DNA of 64,000 nt from Candidatus Didemnitutus sp. (GTDB lineage: Bacteria; Verrucomicrobiota; Verrucomicrobiia; Opitutales; Opitutaceae): assembly GCA_019634575.1 (NCBI GenBank), contig JAHCAY010000001.1:3038001-3102000 (forward strand). The letters run 5' to 3'. Below, piece by piece: positions 24,772 through 33,255 of this stretch. The notes beneath the pieces were generated by a model, which was not told the DNA's origin, searched no databases, and was given only the letters and a program-made list of their open reading frames with translations. The stretch's first letter is position 1. The number at the start of each line of letters is the position of its first letter. Position numbers and translations under genes: made by a program.

Positions 24772-26949
24772 CTACTTCAGCGGATCGCCCACGAGAATGC
24801 CGCGCCCGCTCGTGCCGAGGTAGACGCGGCCGGGCACGCGGGCGTCGCCCGTGAGACAGCGCAGCCAGCCGAGGCGCATCCGCGCGTCGCTGATACGCAC
24901 CCACGACTGGCCGCCGTCGTCGCTGCGGAAGAGCGCCTCCTCTCCACGCACCGTGCCGTCGAGAAAGACCGCGGGATTGCTCCGACCCGCCGGAGGCGCG
25001 CCGAAGCCGATTTGGTGGGCGCTCTCAACGCCGGCGAGCGCGCGGAAATTTTTCCCCGCGTCGGTCGAGACGAGCAGTCCTTCGGCGGTCGGCAACCAGA
25101 GATGGCCTTCGACGCCTGGCTCCGCGCGAAGTTTACCGGCTTCGGCGGGGAGAGATTTCACCTTCGCGAAACTTTCGCCGCCGTCCTCGCTCACGTGCAG
25201 CGCGCCGTTCATCGGGTCGTAGAGATAGAACCGGCGCGGGTTCACGGGGTCGGCGACCGGTCCATAGGTTTTCCACTCGGTGGTCGCGACGAGGTCGGCG
25301 CGGCTCTCTTTCCACGAGCGGCCGCCGTCCGTCGAATAAAAGGGCTTTGCGCCCTTGGGCAGCCACACGAGGCGCGCGCCGTCGGCGGAAATCGTGGCGA
25401 TGCCGGGGCCGATTTTCGCGGCGGCCTCGGGCGCGCTGGCGAAGTTCTCCCATGTGGTGCCGCCGTCGCGCGAAAGTGCGCCGCGCGTGGGGCCCCAATG
25501 GGTGCGCACCAGCAGCGCTGGCTGCTGCGCGGCGAAGGCGATGCTGGGATTGCTGCCGTGGAGCGGCTGGAATGCACCGCCCTTCGGGGAAATCGCGAGG
25601 TCGTCGTGGCGAAAGCCGCCGAGGTCGCCCATCGCGCTCAGCAGCGGCGCGCCCTCGGGCGGGCTGATGAGTTCGTCGATGACAGTTTCTTCGAGACCTT
25701 TGTTGGGGAAGAGCCAGGTGAGCGTTTGGCCGGCGACGATGTCAGCGTTGGCCTGATCGGTGGCCCAGACGCCGTAGCCGGTGACGAACCACAGGCGCTC
25801 CGGGTGCGCGGGGTCGACCGCGACGTCGCTGATCCAGTGCGGCTTGAAGTCCTTCACATAGGGCGCGCCGAGGCGGCTCCATTGCGAGTGCGCGAGCAAC
25901 GGTGTCCACGTCGTGCCGCCATCGGTGCTGCGGAAAATCTCGTCGCCCTTCGACCAACGATCGAGCGTGGAGACGTAGAGTGTGCCGGGGTGTTTCGGAT
26001 CGAGCACGAAGCCGGCGTAGCCGAAGCCGTTGTTCGCGGCGACGTCGGGGCGCTCGGGCGTGATGTCGGTCCAGGTATCGTTCGTCGGGTCGAGTTTCCA
26101 GATCGCGCCGTGAGTGATGTTGTTCGGGCCGGGACCGTTGCCGTAGGCGAGGTGGAGCGTGCCGCGTGCATCGAGCGCGGCGTGGTGGACAAGCAGGCCG
26201 GTGGGTTGCCGGGGCACCGGATTCCATGATTTGCCGGCATCGAGCGATCGGTAGAGGACCGGTCGTTGCGGGTCGGCGGCGCCCACGTAGATCGTCGTAT
26301 TTGGTTTCCCGTCGGCGGCCGTGTGGGCATCGAACAACACGAAGGTCACGCCCGACGCGGGGAAACGACCGACGCGCGCCCACGTGCGGCCGGCGTCGTA
26401 GCTGCGCCAGAGTCCGTCGTGATTCGTGCCGAGCAGGAGGTGCGCGCCGTCGTGCGGGTCCACTTGCAGTCGCTCGCCTGTGCCGCGGCCGTCTTGGTTG
26501 CCACCGAGCTTCAGCGGCAGGTCGACCGCCTCCCAGCTTTGCCCGCCATCGCTCGAGCGAAGCACCGCGGCATTACGCGCCCACTCGGAAAAGTAGGCTC
26601 CGCACGCGAGGTAGACTTTTCGCGCATCGGTGGGATCGAGCGCCAGGCTGAGCACGCCGTAGAGGTCGCCATTGGCGCGGTCGATGCCGTCGTTCAGCGG
26701 CTGCCAGGCGCGTCGTGCGGCGTCCCAGCGATAGGCGCCGCCGACGTCCGTGCGCGCGAACAGCACATCGGGCGCCGTGGGGTGAAACGCCAAGCCCGTC
26801 ACGTAGCCGCCGCCGCGGATCGCGACGTTGCGCCATGCATAGGACTCGACCGCGGGCGGTGCGGTGGCGGCAAACAAGGCGACGAACGAGAGAAACAGCG
26901 ACGCGCCCAGCAGCGCGCGGCACGAGCGGAGACCGGCCAGGCTTTTCAT
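24772..26949 (-). CDS. GH74 xyloglucanase (secreted)
   Basis: GH74 enzymes cut the beta-1,4-glucan backbone of xyloglucan. The 725-residue protein has a signal peptide (about 1-29) followed by two seven-bladed propellers. The first catalytic aspartate is in LFARTDVGGAYRWD (D68) and the second in SAMGDLGGFRHDD (D442), both in the positions known for the family. Several Asp-box/BNR repeats are visible (SSDGGQSWE, STDGGTTWT, SRDGGTTWE, SEDGGESFA, SDDGGQSWV). WRNVAIRGGGYVTGLAFHP is the classical GH74 start. It is divergent from the GH31 alpha-xylosidase, and together they cover backbone and side-chain cleavage of xyloglucan. Endo or exo mode cannot be told. Confidence 0.9.
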   Translation of the reverse strand: MKSLAGLRSCRALLGASLFLSFVALFAATAPPAVESYAWRNVAIRGGGYVTGLAFHPTAPDVLFARTDVGGAYRWDAARRAWQPLNDGIDRANGDLYGVLSLALDPTDARKVYLACGAYFSEWARNAAVLRSSDGGQSWEAVDLPLKLGGNQDGRGTGERLQVDPHDGAHLLLGTNHDGLWRSYDAGRTWARVGRFPASGVTFVLFDAHTAADGKPNTTIYVGAADPQRPVLYRSLDAGKSWNPVPRQPTGLLVHHAALDARGTLHLAYGNGPGPNNITHGAIWKLDPTNDTWTDITPERPDVAANNGFGYAGFVLDPKHPGTLYVSTLDRWSKGDEIFRSTDGGTTWTPLLAHSQWSRLGAPYVKDFKPHWISDVAVDPAHPERLWFVTGYGVWATDQANADIVAGQTLTWLFPNKGLEETVIDELISPPEGAPLLSAMGDLGGFRHDDLAISPKGGAFQPLHGSNPSIAFAAQQPALLVRTHWGPTRGALSRDGGTTWENFASAPEAAAKIGPGIATISADGARLVWLPKGAKPFYSTDGGRSWKESRADLVATTEWKTYGPVADPVNPRRFYLYDPMNGALHVSEDGGESFAKVKSLPAEAGKLRAEPGVEGHLWLPTAEGLLVSTDAGKNFRALAGVESAHQIGFGAPPAGRSNPAVFLDGTVRGEEALFRSDDGGQSWVRISDARMRLGWLRCLTGDARVPGRVYLGTSGRGILVGDPLK

Positions 26950-27005
26950 GAAGGGGAGGGGAGCAGCGGGCCCGGATTGAGAGGAAGAATCGGGTTGCCT
27001 TGCAA

Positions 27006-27021
27006 GATTTAACGCTACATC
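27006..27021. promoter_or_regulatory. LacI-type operator between GH74 and GH31
   Basis: GATTTAACGCTACATC fits the palindrome GATnTAnCGnTAnATC, with 12 of 16 positions symmetric and a central CG. It lies in the 96-bp divergent region, 24 bases before the GH31 ATG and 56 bases before the GH74 ATG. A LacI-family regulator is encoded just downstream of GH31. A near-identical copy is at 4662-4677. Confidence 0.6.
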
Positions 27022-27045
27022 AAGCTAATCCGCCCCTCGCATCCC

Positions 27046-29340
27046 ATGAAGTTCACCGATGGCGCCTGGTTGCTGCAGCCGGGCGTGCAAGCCCACTATC
27101 CCGCTGAAGCGCACACCGTGACTCGCGAAGGCGACGCGTTGGTTATCCACGCGCCGACTCGCCCGATCCGGCACCGCGGCGATACGCTGCAGGGTCCGTT
27201 GCTGACGATTCGGCTCAGCTCACCGTTGGAAAACGTCGTGCGCGTGCGCATCGAGCATTTCTCCGGCGGACTGAATCGTGGTCCGCAACTGCCGCTGCTC
27301 GCCGAGCAAGCCACCGGTGTGCGCCTCACGAGCAACGACCAGAGCGCCACGCTCACGAGCGGCGCGCTCACGAGCGGCGCGCTCACGGCGCGCGTCGAGC
27401 GGCAGGGCGGCTGGGCGCTCAGTTTCCTCGACGGCGAACGCGTCGTCACCCGCAGTGGCTGGCGCGGCGCCGCCTACATGCAGTGCGCCGGCGGGCCGAG
27501 TCACATGGTCGAGGGGCTCAGCCTCGCCGTCGGCGAAAACGTCTATGGTCTCGGCGAGCGCTTCACGAGCTTCGTGAAGAACGGACAGACCGTGGAGATC
27601 GCCAACAAGGACGGCGGCACCGGCAGCGAACAGGCTTACAAGAACGTGCCGTTCTACCTCACGAATCGCGGCTACGGCGTGCTCGTGAACGAGTGCGGGC
27701 ATGTCTCGTTCGAGGTCGCGTCGGAAAAGGTCTCGCGCGTGCAGTTCTCCGTCCCCGGCGAGAGTCTCGAGTATTTCGTGATCCTCGGTCCCGATCCGAA
27801 GGACGTGTTGCGCCGCCTCGCGGCGCTCACCGGCCGGCCGGCGTTGCCGCCGCCGTGGTCGTTCGGCCTGTGGCTCTCGACCTCGTTCACGACGGATTAC
27901 GACGAGGCGACGGCCACGAGCTTCATCGACGGCATGAAGCAGCGCGACTTGCCGCTGCATGTGTTCCACTTCGACTGTTTTTGGATGCGCGAGTTCGACT
28001 GGTGCAGCTTCGAGTGGGATCCGCGCGTGTTTCCGGACCCAGCGGGTCTGTTGCAACGGCTCCACGCACGCGGCCTGCGCGTGAGCGTGTGGATCAATTC
28101 CTATGTCGCGCAGCGTTCCCCGCTCTTCGCGGAAGGCGCAGCCAAGGGCTTTTTCCTTAAGCGCGCCGACGGCTCGGTCTGGCAGACAGATCTTTGGCAG
28201 CCCGGCATGGCGATCGTGGACTTCACGAATCCGGCGGCGGCGGAGTGGTTCGCCGGCCACATCACACGCCTGCTGCGCCTGGGCGTCGATGCGATCAAGA
28301 CCGACTTCGGCGAGCGCATTCCGACCGAGGGTGTCGTCTACCACGACGGCTCCGATCCGGTGAAGATGCACAACTTCTACCCGATCCTCTACAACGAGTG
28401 CGTCTTTCGCGCCGTGGAGGCCGCGCGCGGACGAGGCGAGGCGGTGCTGTTCGCTCGCTCGAGCTACGCGACCGGCCAGCGTTTCCCGGTGCACTGGGGT
28501 GGCGATTGCTGGTCGACCATGGAGTCGATGGCGGAGTCTCTGCGCGGCGGGCTGTCGCTCAGCCTGTGCGGTTTCGGTTTCTGGAGCCACGACATCGGCG
28601 GCTTCGAAGGCACGGCGCCCGCCTACATCTACAAGCGCTGGGCGGCGTTCGGCCTGCTCTCATCGCACAGTCGCCTGCACGGCAGCGGCAGCTACCGCGT
28701 GCCGTGGGCCTACGATGACGAGGCGTGCGATGTCGTGCGGTTCTTCACCAAGTTAAAGTGCCGGCTCATGCCTTACCTGTGGAGCGCGGCTGTCGAAGCG
28801 CACCGCGAAGGCGTGCCGACGCTGCGCGCGATGCTGCTCGAATTCCCCGGCGATCCTGCGTGCGACACGCTCGATCGCCAATACCTGCTCGGCTCCTCGC
28901 TGCTCGTCGCGCCGGTCTTCACCGAAGATGGCAGCGTCGACTACTACCTGCCGGCCGGCCGTTGGACTCACGTGCTTACGGGTGAAGTCCTCGAAGGCGG
29001 ACGCTGGCACCGCGCGCGGCATGGTTTTCTCAGCCTGCCGCTTTTCGCCCGCCCGGACAGCTTGATCGCCTTCGGCGCGCGCGACGACCGGCCCGATTAC
29101 GATTTCGCCGACCGGGTGAATCTCCGCGTCTACGAACTGACGGACGGAGCGACGGCAAAATGCGATCTGCATGACGCGCGCGGCGAGTTGCTGGCTTCCG
29201 CGATCGCGCGCCGCAGCGGGCCACGCATCGAGGTGAAATGGCAAGGCGCGCTGCCGCCGCGCTGGTCCGCCCAAGTCGCCAACGGTCCCGCGACCGCCGC
29301 TGTGGCCGGCAGCGACACGGTCATCCTCACTCTCGCGTGA
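27046..29340 (+). CDS. GH31 alpha-xylosidase (YicI-like)
   Basis: Removes alpha-1,6-xylose from the non-reducing end of xyloglucan oligosaccharides. The 764-residue protein lacks a signal peptide. FHFDCFWMREFDWCSFEWDP near residue 308 is the pattern seen in E. coli YicI and other alpha-xylosidases. The nucleophile is in DAIKTDFGERIP (D420) and the acid/base in VHWGGDCWSTMESM (D487). HDIGGFEG and a C-terminal beta-sandwich are present. A tandem repeat of five residues (LTSGA LTSGA) at 103-112 reflects a 15-bp duplication. It is the first gene of a unit with the LacI regulator, 66 bp apart, and divergent from GH74. Confidence 0.92.
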   Translation: MKFTDGAWLLQPGVQAHYPAEAHTVTREGDALVIHAPTRPIRHRGDTLQGPLLTIRLSSPLENVVRVRIEHFSGGLNRGPQLPLLAEQATGVRLTSNDQSATLTSGALTSGALTARVERQGGWALSFLDGERVVTRSGWRGAAYMQCAGGPSHMVEGLSLAVGENVYGLGERFTSFVKNGQTVEIANKDGGTGSEQAYKNVPFYLTNRGYGVLVNECGHVSFEVASEKVSRVQFSVPGESLEYFVILGPDPKDVLRRLAALTGRPALPPPWSFGLWLSTSFTTDYDEATATSFIDGMKQRDLPLHVFHFDCFWMREFDWCSFEWDPRVFPDPAGLLQRLHARGLRVSVWINSYVAQRSPLFAEGAAKGFFLKRADGSVWQTDLWQPGMAIVDFTNPAAAEWFAGHITRLLRLGVDAIKTDFGERIPTEGVVYHDGSDPVKMHNFYPILYNECVFRAVEAARGRGEAVLFARSSYATGQRFPVHWGGDCWSTMESMAESLRGGLSLSLCGFGFWSHDIGGFEGTAPAYIYKRWAAFGLLSSHSRLHGSGSYRVPWAYDDEACDVVRFFTKLKCRLMPYLWSAAVEAHREGVPTLRAMLLEFPGDPACDTLDRQYLLGSSLLVAPVFTEDGSVDYYLPAGRWTHVLTGEVLEGGRWHRARHGFLSLPLFARPDSLIAFGARDDRPDYDFADRVNLRVYELTDGATAKCDLHDARGELLASAIARRSGPRIEVKWQGALPPRWSAQVANGPATAAVAGSDTVILTLA

Positions 29341-29406
29341 AACCGGTGCGCTTTCATGCCGTGGCTTGCACCGGGCCGCGCCTGCCCTGAGATTGCCCGT
29401 CCCACC

Positions 29407-30510
29407 ATGCCGCGCGCCGTGAAGAAAAAGAAGACCAAGCCCGTCCGGGCCGCCACACTCGCCGATGTCGGCCGCGCCGCCGGCGTGTCCGCCATGGCCG
29501 CGTCCGCGGTCCTCAACGGCGCGCGCACGTCGTCGCGCATCTCGTCGGAGACGCGCGAGCGCATCCTCGCCGCCGCGAGCAAGCTCGCCTACCGCCCCAA
29601 CGCCGCCGCCCGCGCGCTCGCCAATCGGCGCATGGACACGCTCGGCGTCGCCGCGGTCATCACCGACGGCGAGTTGAACCACTACTTCCTCGAAGTGTTC
29701 AACGGCATCCTCGAGGCCGCCGCGCGCCATGATCAGAACACGACGGTTTTCTCGCTGCACGATTGGCAGAAGGATCCCGAGCGTCTGCACCGTTTCTGCG
29801 ACGGCCGCATCGACGGACTCATCCTGTTGGCGCCGACGTTTCATGAAGATCACGTCCCGTTGCCGACGCACACGCCGTTCGTCTCGATCCATGCGAACAT
29901 TCCCCTGCCTGGCGTGCTCAACGTCGAGAGCGACGAGGAGCGCGGTGCTTACGAAATCACCCGTCGCCTGCTCGTGGAGGGGCACCGTCGCATCCTGCAT
30001 CTGGCCGGTCCCGAGGATTTGACCGGCCCACAGCGCCGCATCAGCGGCTACAGGCGCGCGCTCGCTTCGCTGCGTCAGGCGAGCGATCCGGCATGGGTGG
30101 TGCCGGCCGGTTTCAACACCCACGAAGGCGCCGCCGCGCTCCGCGCCTGGTTGCGGCGGCACGCCGGGGAGCCGCTGCCGGATGCGATCTTCTGCGTGAA
30201 CGACGGCGTCGCCATCGGCTGCATCGAGGTGCTGGCCGAGTGCGGTTTCCGCGTGCCCGAGGATATTTCCGTCGTGGGATTCGACGATTCGCTCGCCGCC
30301 CGCATGTGCGTGCCGCAGCTGACGACCGTCCGCCAGCCGCTCCGCGCCATGGGTGCGCGCGCAGTCGATGTGTTGCTCAACCGCATTACGCGTCCCGACA
30401 CCATCGCCGGGTCGACCGACAAGCCCATCGTGTTTCCCGTCGAACTCGTCACGCGCGCTTCGGTCGGCGCGCCGCCAGCCGAGCCGAAGCGCATCCCGAC
30501 GCTGAGCTGA
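29407..30510 (+). CDS. LacI-family transcriptional regulator
   Basis: A 367-residue repressor or activator. I start at the ATG at 29407 (MPRAVKKKKTKPVR) rather than 29356, because the region before it is untypical and the LacI helix-turn-helix then begins near residue 17. DNA-binding part: ATLADVGRAAGVSAMAASAV, then LNG and the hinge region SSETRERILAAASKLAYRPN. The ligand domain has DTLGVAAVITDGELN, GRIDGLILLAPTF, and ISVVGFDDSLAARMCVPQLT. It follows the GH31 gene and is the best candidate to bind the palindromes at 27006 and 4662, giving control over xyloglucan genes and the receptor. The effector sugar is not known. Confidence 0.9.
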   Translation: MPRAVKKKKTKPVRAATLADVGRAAGVSAMAASAVLNGARTSSRISSETRERILAAASKLAYRPNAAARALANRRMDTLGVAAVITDGELNHYFLEVFNGILEAAARHDQNTTVFSLHDWQKDPERLHRFCDGRIDGLILLAPTFHEDHVPLPTHTPFVSIHANIPLPGVLNVESDEERGAYEITRRLLVEGHRRILHLAGPEDLTGPQRRISGYRRALASLRQASDPAWVVPAGFNTHEGAAALRAWLRRHAGEPLPDAIFCVNDGVAIGCIEVLAECGFRVPEDISVVGFDDSLAARMCVPQLTTVRQPLRAMGARAVDVLLNRITRPDTIAGSTDKPIVFPVELVTRASVGAPPAEPKRIPTLS

Positions 30511-30523
30511 CAGGCTCCGTCGG

Positions 30524-30811
30524 TCAGCGCTTGTTGGCGCGGCGCGGCTTCTCGTTCGCCCACAAGTCGTGGGCGAGGCCGAATTCCGCCAGCGCCAGCA
30601 CGAAGAAGCCCGGATACATCGACTTCCGGCTCGGCCACCAGACAGTCTTCAGCCGATCCAGCGTAAGAGACATGCTTCCGCCGCGCTCGCGCACAAAGAC
30701 GAGAAACTCCTCGCACAACGCCTTGTCTTCCCGCAGCGCCTGCAGGACCGGCGCCAGCCGGCGCTCGAGATAGGCGCGTTCCGCTTCGGTGATGGCCCTC
30801 ACTTTCGGCAT
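30524..30811 (-). CDS. Small conserved-looking protein of unknown function
   Basis: A 95-residue protein read from the ATG at 30811 (MPKVRAITEAERAYLERRL); an upstream ATG at 30853 would add 14 residues. I do not recognise a family. The N-terminal half is a charged helix (EAERAYLERRLAPVLQALRE), followed by FLVFVRERGGSMSLTLDRLKT, a WWPSRKSMYPGFFVLAL segment and a basic tail (KPRRANKR). It is convergent with the LacI gene (14 bp) and divergent from the flotillin-like gene. Frame-wise composition looks like a real gene, but that is a judgement by eye. It might be a small regulatory or phage-derived protein; nothing supports either. Confidence 0.5.
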   Translation of the reverse strand: MPKVRAITEAERAYLERRLAPVLQALREDKALCEEFLVFVRERGGSMSLTLDRLKTVWWPSRKSMYPGFFVLALAEFGLAHDLWANEKPRRANKR

Positions 30812-30850
30812 GGACGCAGGTTGCGCCGCCGCAGTTGTAAATTCAAGGCG

Positions 30851-30880
30851 CAATTTAATTAAGCATTATCGAGATACAAT
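30851..30880 (+). promoter_or_regulatory. Probable promoter of the flotillin-like gene
   Basis: An AT-rich stretch, rare in this window, contains TACAAT (30875-30880) as a good -10 hexamer, about 80 bases before the ATG at 30961. The upstream AATTTAATTAAG region has no good -35, so an activator or UP element may help. Confidence 0.45.
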
Positions 30881-30960
30881 AAAGCAGTGTAGTTTTAAAC
30901 CAGTTAGCATTGTCGCTCCGACATCGATGGTCATGCTGCCGCGTCGAACCCATTCCCACC

Positions 30961-32772
30961 ATGAATACACTCCTCATTGTCCTTGCGGCCGCCGGCATGC
31001 TGGCGGTCCTTCTCCTCGCCACCTATCGGCTGTGGCTGCGCCTGTTCGGCGTGGTCATCGTGCCGAACAATGGCGTGGGCATCGTGACCAAAAAATTCGG
31101 CCTCAGCGGCGCCAGCTCGCGCCTGCCCGATGGCCGCATCATCGCGCTCAACGGCGAAGCGGGCATCCAGGCCGACACCCTCGCGCCGGGCCTGCATTGC
31201 TGGCTCTGGCCGTGGCAATACACCGTGGACATCGTCCCGTTCGTCACCGTGCCCGAGGGCAAGCTCGGTGTCGTCGAGGCGCGGGACGGCGAGCCGCTCT
31301 CCGGCGGTCGCGTGCTCGGCCGCAAGGTCGATTGCGACTCGTTCCAGGACGCGCGCGCCTTCCTGCAAACTGGCGGTCAGCGCGGACCGCAGATCGCGAT
31401 CATTCCGCCCGGCACTTACCGCATCAACACGGCGCTGTTCACCGTGAGCGACGCGTCGGTGCTCGAGATCAAGGAGAACCGCGTCGGCATCATCACCACC
31501 AAGGAAGGTCGCAGCCTCCCGCAGGGTGAGATTGCCGGTCGCACCATCGACGGGCACAACTCCTTCCAGGACGGCGAGACCTTCGTCTCTGCGGGCGGCT
31601 TCAAGGGCTTGCAGGAACAGGTGCTCCTCGCGGGCCGCTACTTCATCAATCCCGCCTTCGCGACCGTCGAGACCGTCGACATGACCGAGGTGCCGATCGC
31701 GCACGCCGGCGTCGTCATCGCCTATGTGGGCGAGGTCGGCCGCGACGTGACCGGCGAGTCGTTCAAACACGGCAATCTCGTCGAGAAGGGCAAAAAAGGC
31801 GTCTGGGCCGAACCGCTCGATCCGGGCCGTTACGCGATCAACCCGCGCACGCACCGCGTCGAGAATGTCCCGACCGCCAACGTCGTCCTCAACTGGGCCA
31901 CCGGCAAAACCGAGTCGCACCGCCTCGACGAGAAACTCTCGACGATCACCGTGCGCTCGTCCGACGGCTTCAAGTTCAACCTCGATGTCTCGCAGATCAT
32001 CCACATTCCGCGCAACGACGCACCCAAGGTCATCGCGCGCTTCGGCAACATGGTGAACCTCGTCACGCAGGTCCTCGAGCCGACCATCGGCAACTACTTC
32101 CGCAATGCGGCCCAGAGTTCCGACGTCATCGAGTTCCTCAAGGCCCGCTCGGAAAAGCAGGGCGACGCGCGCAAGCAGATCAGCGCCGCGCTCGAGCACT
32201 ACAACGTCGGCGCCGTCGACACGCTCATCGGCGACATCGTGCCGCCCGAGGATCTGATGAAGACCCTCACGGACCGGAAAATCGCCGAGCAGGAGCGCGT
32301 CACCTACGAGACGCAACGCCAGGCCGAAGTCGTGCGCAAGGAGCTCGAGCAGGCCAAGGCCGTTGCCGCCACGCAGGCCAAGGTCGTCGACTCCGAGCGC
32401 TCGGTCGCGATCGCCGAGTTCGCCGCGCAAGCCGCGATCCGCAAGGCCGAGGGTGAAGCGCGCGCCAAGACCGCGCTCTCCGAAGCCGACGCCACCGTGA
32501 TCAAGAACGTCGGCGCTGCCGAGGCCGAGAAGACCCAGAAGATCGGCTTGGCCGAGGCCGCCGTGATCAAGCAGAAGGCCGAGGCCACGAGCCGCGAGAG
32601 CTTCGTTGCGATCGAAGTCGCGCGCGCCCTCGCCAGCAGCGGGCAGAAGCTCGTGCCCGACATCGTCGCCGGCCAAGGCGGCACAAGCGGTGCGAGCAAC
32701 ATCGTCGAGCTTCTCGCCGCGCAACTCCTGCGCGACAAGCTCGTGAATCCCGCCGCCGCGGCGAAGAACTGA
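30961..32772 (+). CDS. SPFH/flotillin-like membrane protein with internal repeats
   Basis: Flotillin-like proteins are membrane-anchored scaffolds that oligomerise in membrane domains. This 603-residue protein begins with a membrane helix (MNTLLIVLAAAGMLAVLLLA). Residues about 102-162, 175-236 and 249-300 form three related repeats (for example GRxLGxxxDxxSFQD and PGTYRIN / AGRYFIN / PGRYAIN). An SPFH region covers about 315-500 (STITVRSSDGFKFNLDVSQI, IARFGNMVNLVTQVLEP, YFRNAAQSSDVIEFLKAR), and an Ala/Glu-rich coiled coil runs from 445 to 560. I chose the ATG at 30961 because the upstream start at 30910 precedes the membrane helix with unrelated sequence. The role of the repeats is unknown. 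Confidence 0.8.
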   Translation: MNTLLIVLAAAGMLAVLLLATYRLWLRLFGVVIVPNNGVGIVTKKFGLSGASSRLPDGRIIALNGEAGIQADTLAPGLHCWLWPWQYTVDIVPFVTVPEGKLGVVEARDGEPLSGGRVLGRKVDCDSFQDARAFLQTGGQRGPQIAIIPPGTYRINTALFTVSDASVLEIKENRVGIITTKEGRSLPQGEIAGRTIDGHNSFQDGETFVSAGGFKGLQEQVLLAGRYFINPAFATVETVDMTEVPIAHAGVVIAYVGEVGRDVTGESFKHGNLVEKGKKGVWAEPLDPGRYAINPRTHRVENVPTANVVLNWATGKTESHRLDEKLSTITVRSSDGFKFNLDVSQIIHIPRNDAPKVIARFGNMVNLVTQVLEPTIGNYFRNAAQSSDVIEFLKARSEKQGDARKQISAALEHYNVGAVDTLIGDIVPPEDLMKTLTDRKIAEQERVTYETQRQAEVVRKELEQAKAVAATQAKVVDSERSVAIAEFAAQAAIRKAEGEARAKTALSEADATVIKNVGAAEAEKTQKIGLAEAAVIKQKAEATSRESFVAIEVARALASSGQKLVPDIVAGQGGTSGASNIVELLAAQLLRDKLVNPAAAAKN

Positions 32773-32799
32773 TTCGCCGGCGCGTAAGCCGGGCTCTCG

Positions 32800-32828
32800 A
32801 CGCCGGACCCGAAAGGGTCCGGCGTTTT
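32800..32828 (+). terminator. Intrinsic terminator after the flotillin-like gene
   Basis: An 11-bp perfect stem (ACGCCGGACCC with GGGTCCGGCGT) closes a GAAA tetraloop and is followed by TTTT, 28 bases after the stop. The stretch from 32829 to the tRNA end at 32994 contains no gene that I can support, only a small hairpin at 32975-32990. Confidence 0.9.
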
Positions 32829-32974
32829 CATTTCCACCGTCGAGTCTGAGGTCCGCGCACCATCCGCGGATTTCACGACTCGGGATCCGCACACCAACCG
32901 CGACACCTCCCGCACGGCATTCAGCGCCGATTTGCCGATGTGGTGCGCCGCCGGAGAACCAGCACCAAGCCAGT

Positions 32975-32990
32975 TCTCTGGACGCAGAGA
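32975..32990 (-). other. Hairpin just after the tRNA 3' end
   Basis: A 6-bp perfect stem (TCTCTG/CAGAGA) with a 4-base loop lies 4 bases beyond the tRNA CCA end on the minus strand. It lacks a T-run, so it may guide 3' processing or act as a weak terminator. Confidence 0.35.
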
Positions 32991-32993
32991 CCG

Positions 32994-33069
<76 letters not shown>

Positions 33070-33156
33070 GGTTCCCCTCACAGTGCGTTCGCGCTCGGGG
33101 TGAGCGAGCAATTTTCACCTCTTCCCGCCCGGCTTCGCGACGTGGAGGAACGGGAC

Positions 33157-33196
33157 CTGAAATTATTTTCAGACGGGCTTCAGTTTCCTTTAAAAA
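33157..33196 (+). promoter_or_regulatory. Palindrome overlapping the promoter of the siderophore receptor
   Basis: CTGAAATTATTTTCAG (33157-33172) has 6-bp arms around TTAT. It covers a candidate -35 hexamer TTCAGA (33168-33173), which lies 17 bp from the -10 TAAAAA (33191-33196). An iron repressor (Fur or DtxR type) could bind here, but the sequence is not a textbook Fur box. The rest of the 186-bp gap between the tRNA and the ATG has no gene. Confidence 0.4.
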
Positions 33197-33255
33197 TCGA
33201 CGACTACCTTCGCGGCGCACCTCCGGGTATCTCCGCCCGCTCACCCCACGCCCCC

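Noticed and set aside
24122..24904. A 260-residue minus-strand open frame over the small secreted protein
   Set aside because: It shows Arg-rich shadow composition and overlaps the better-supported plus-strand gene with a signal peptide and the GH74 3' end.
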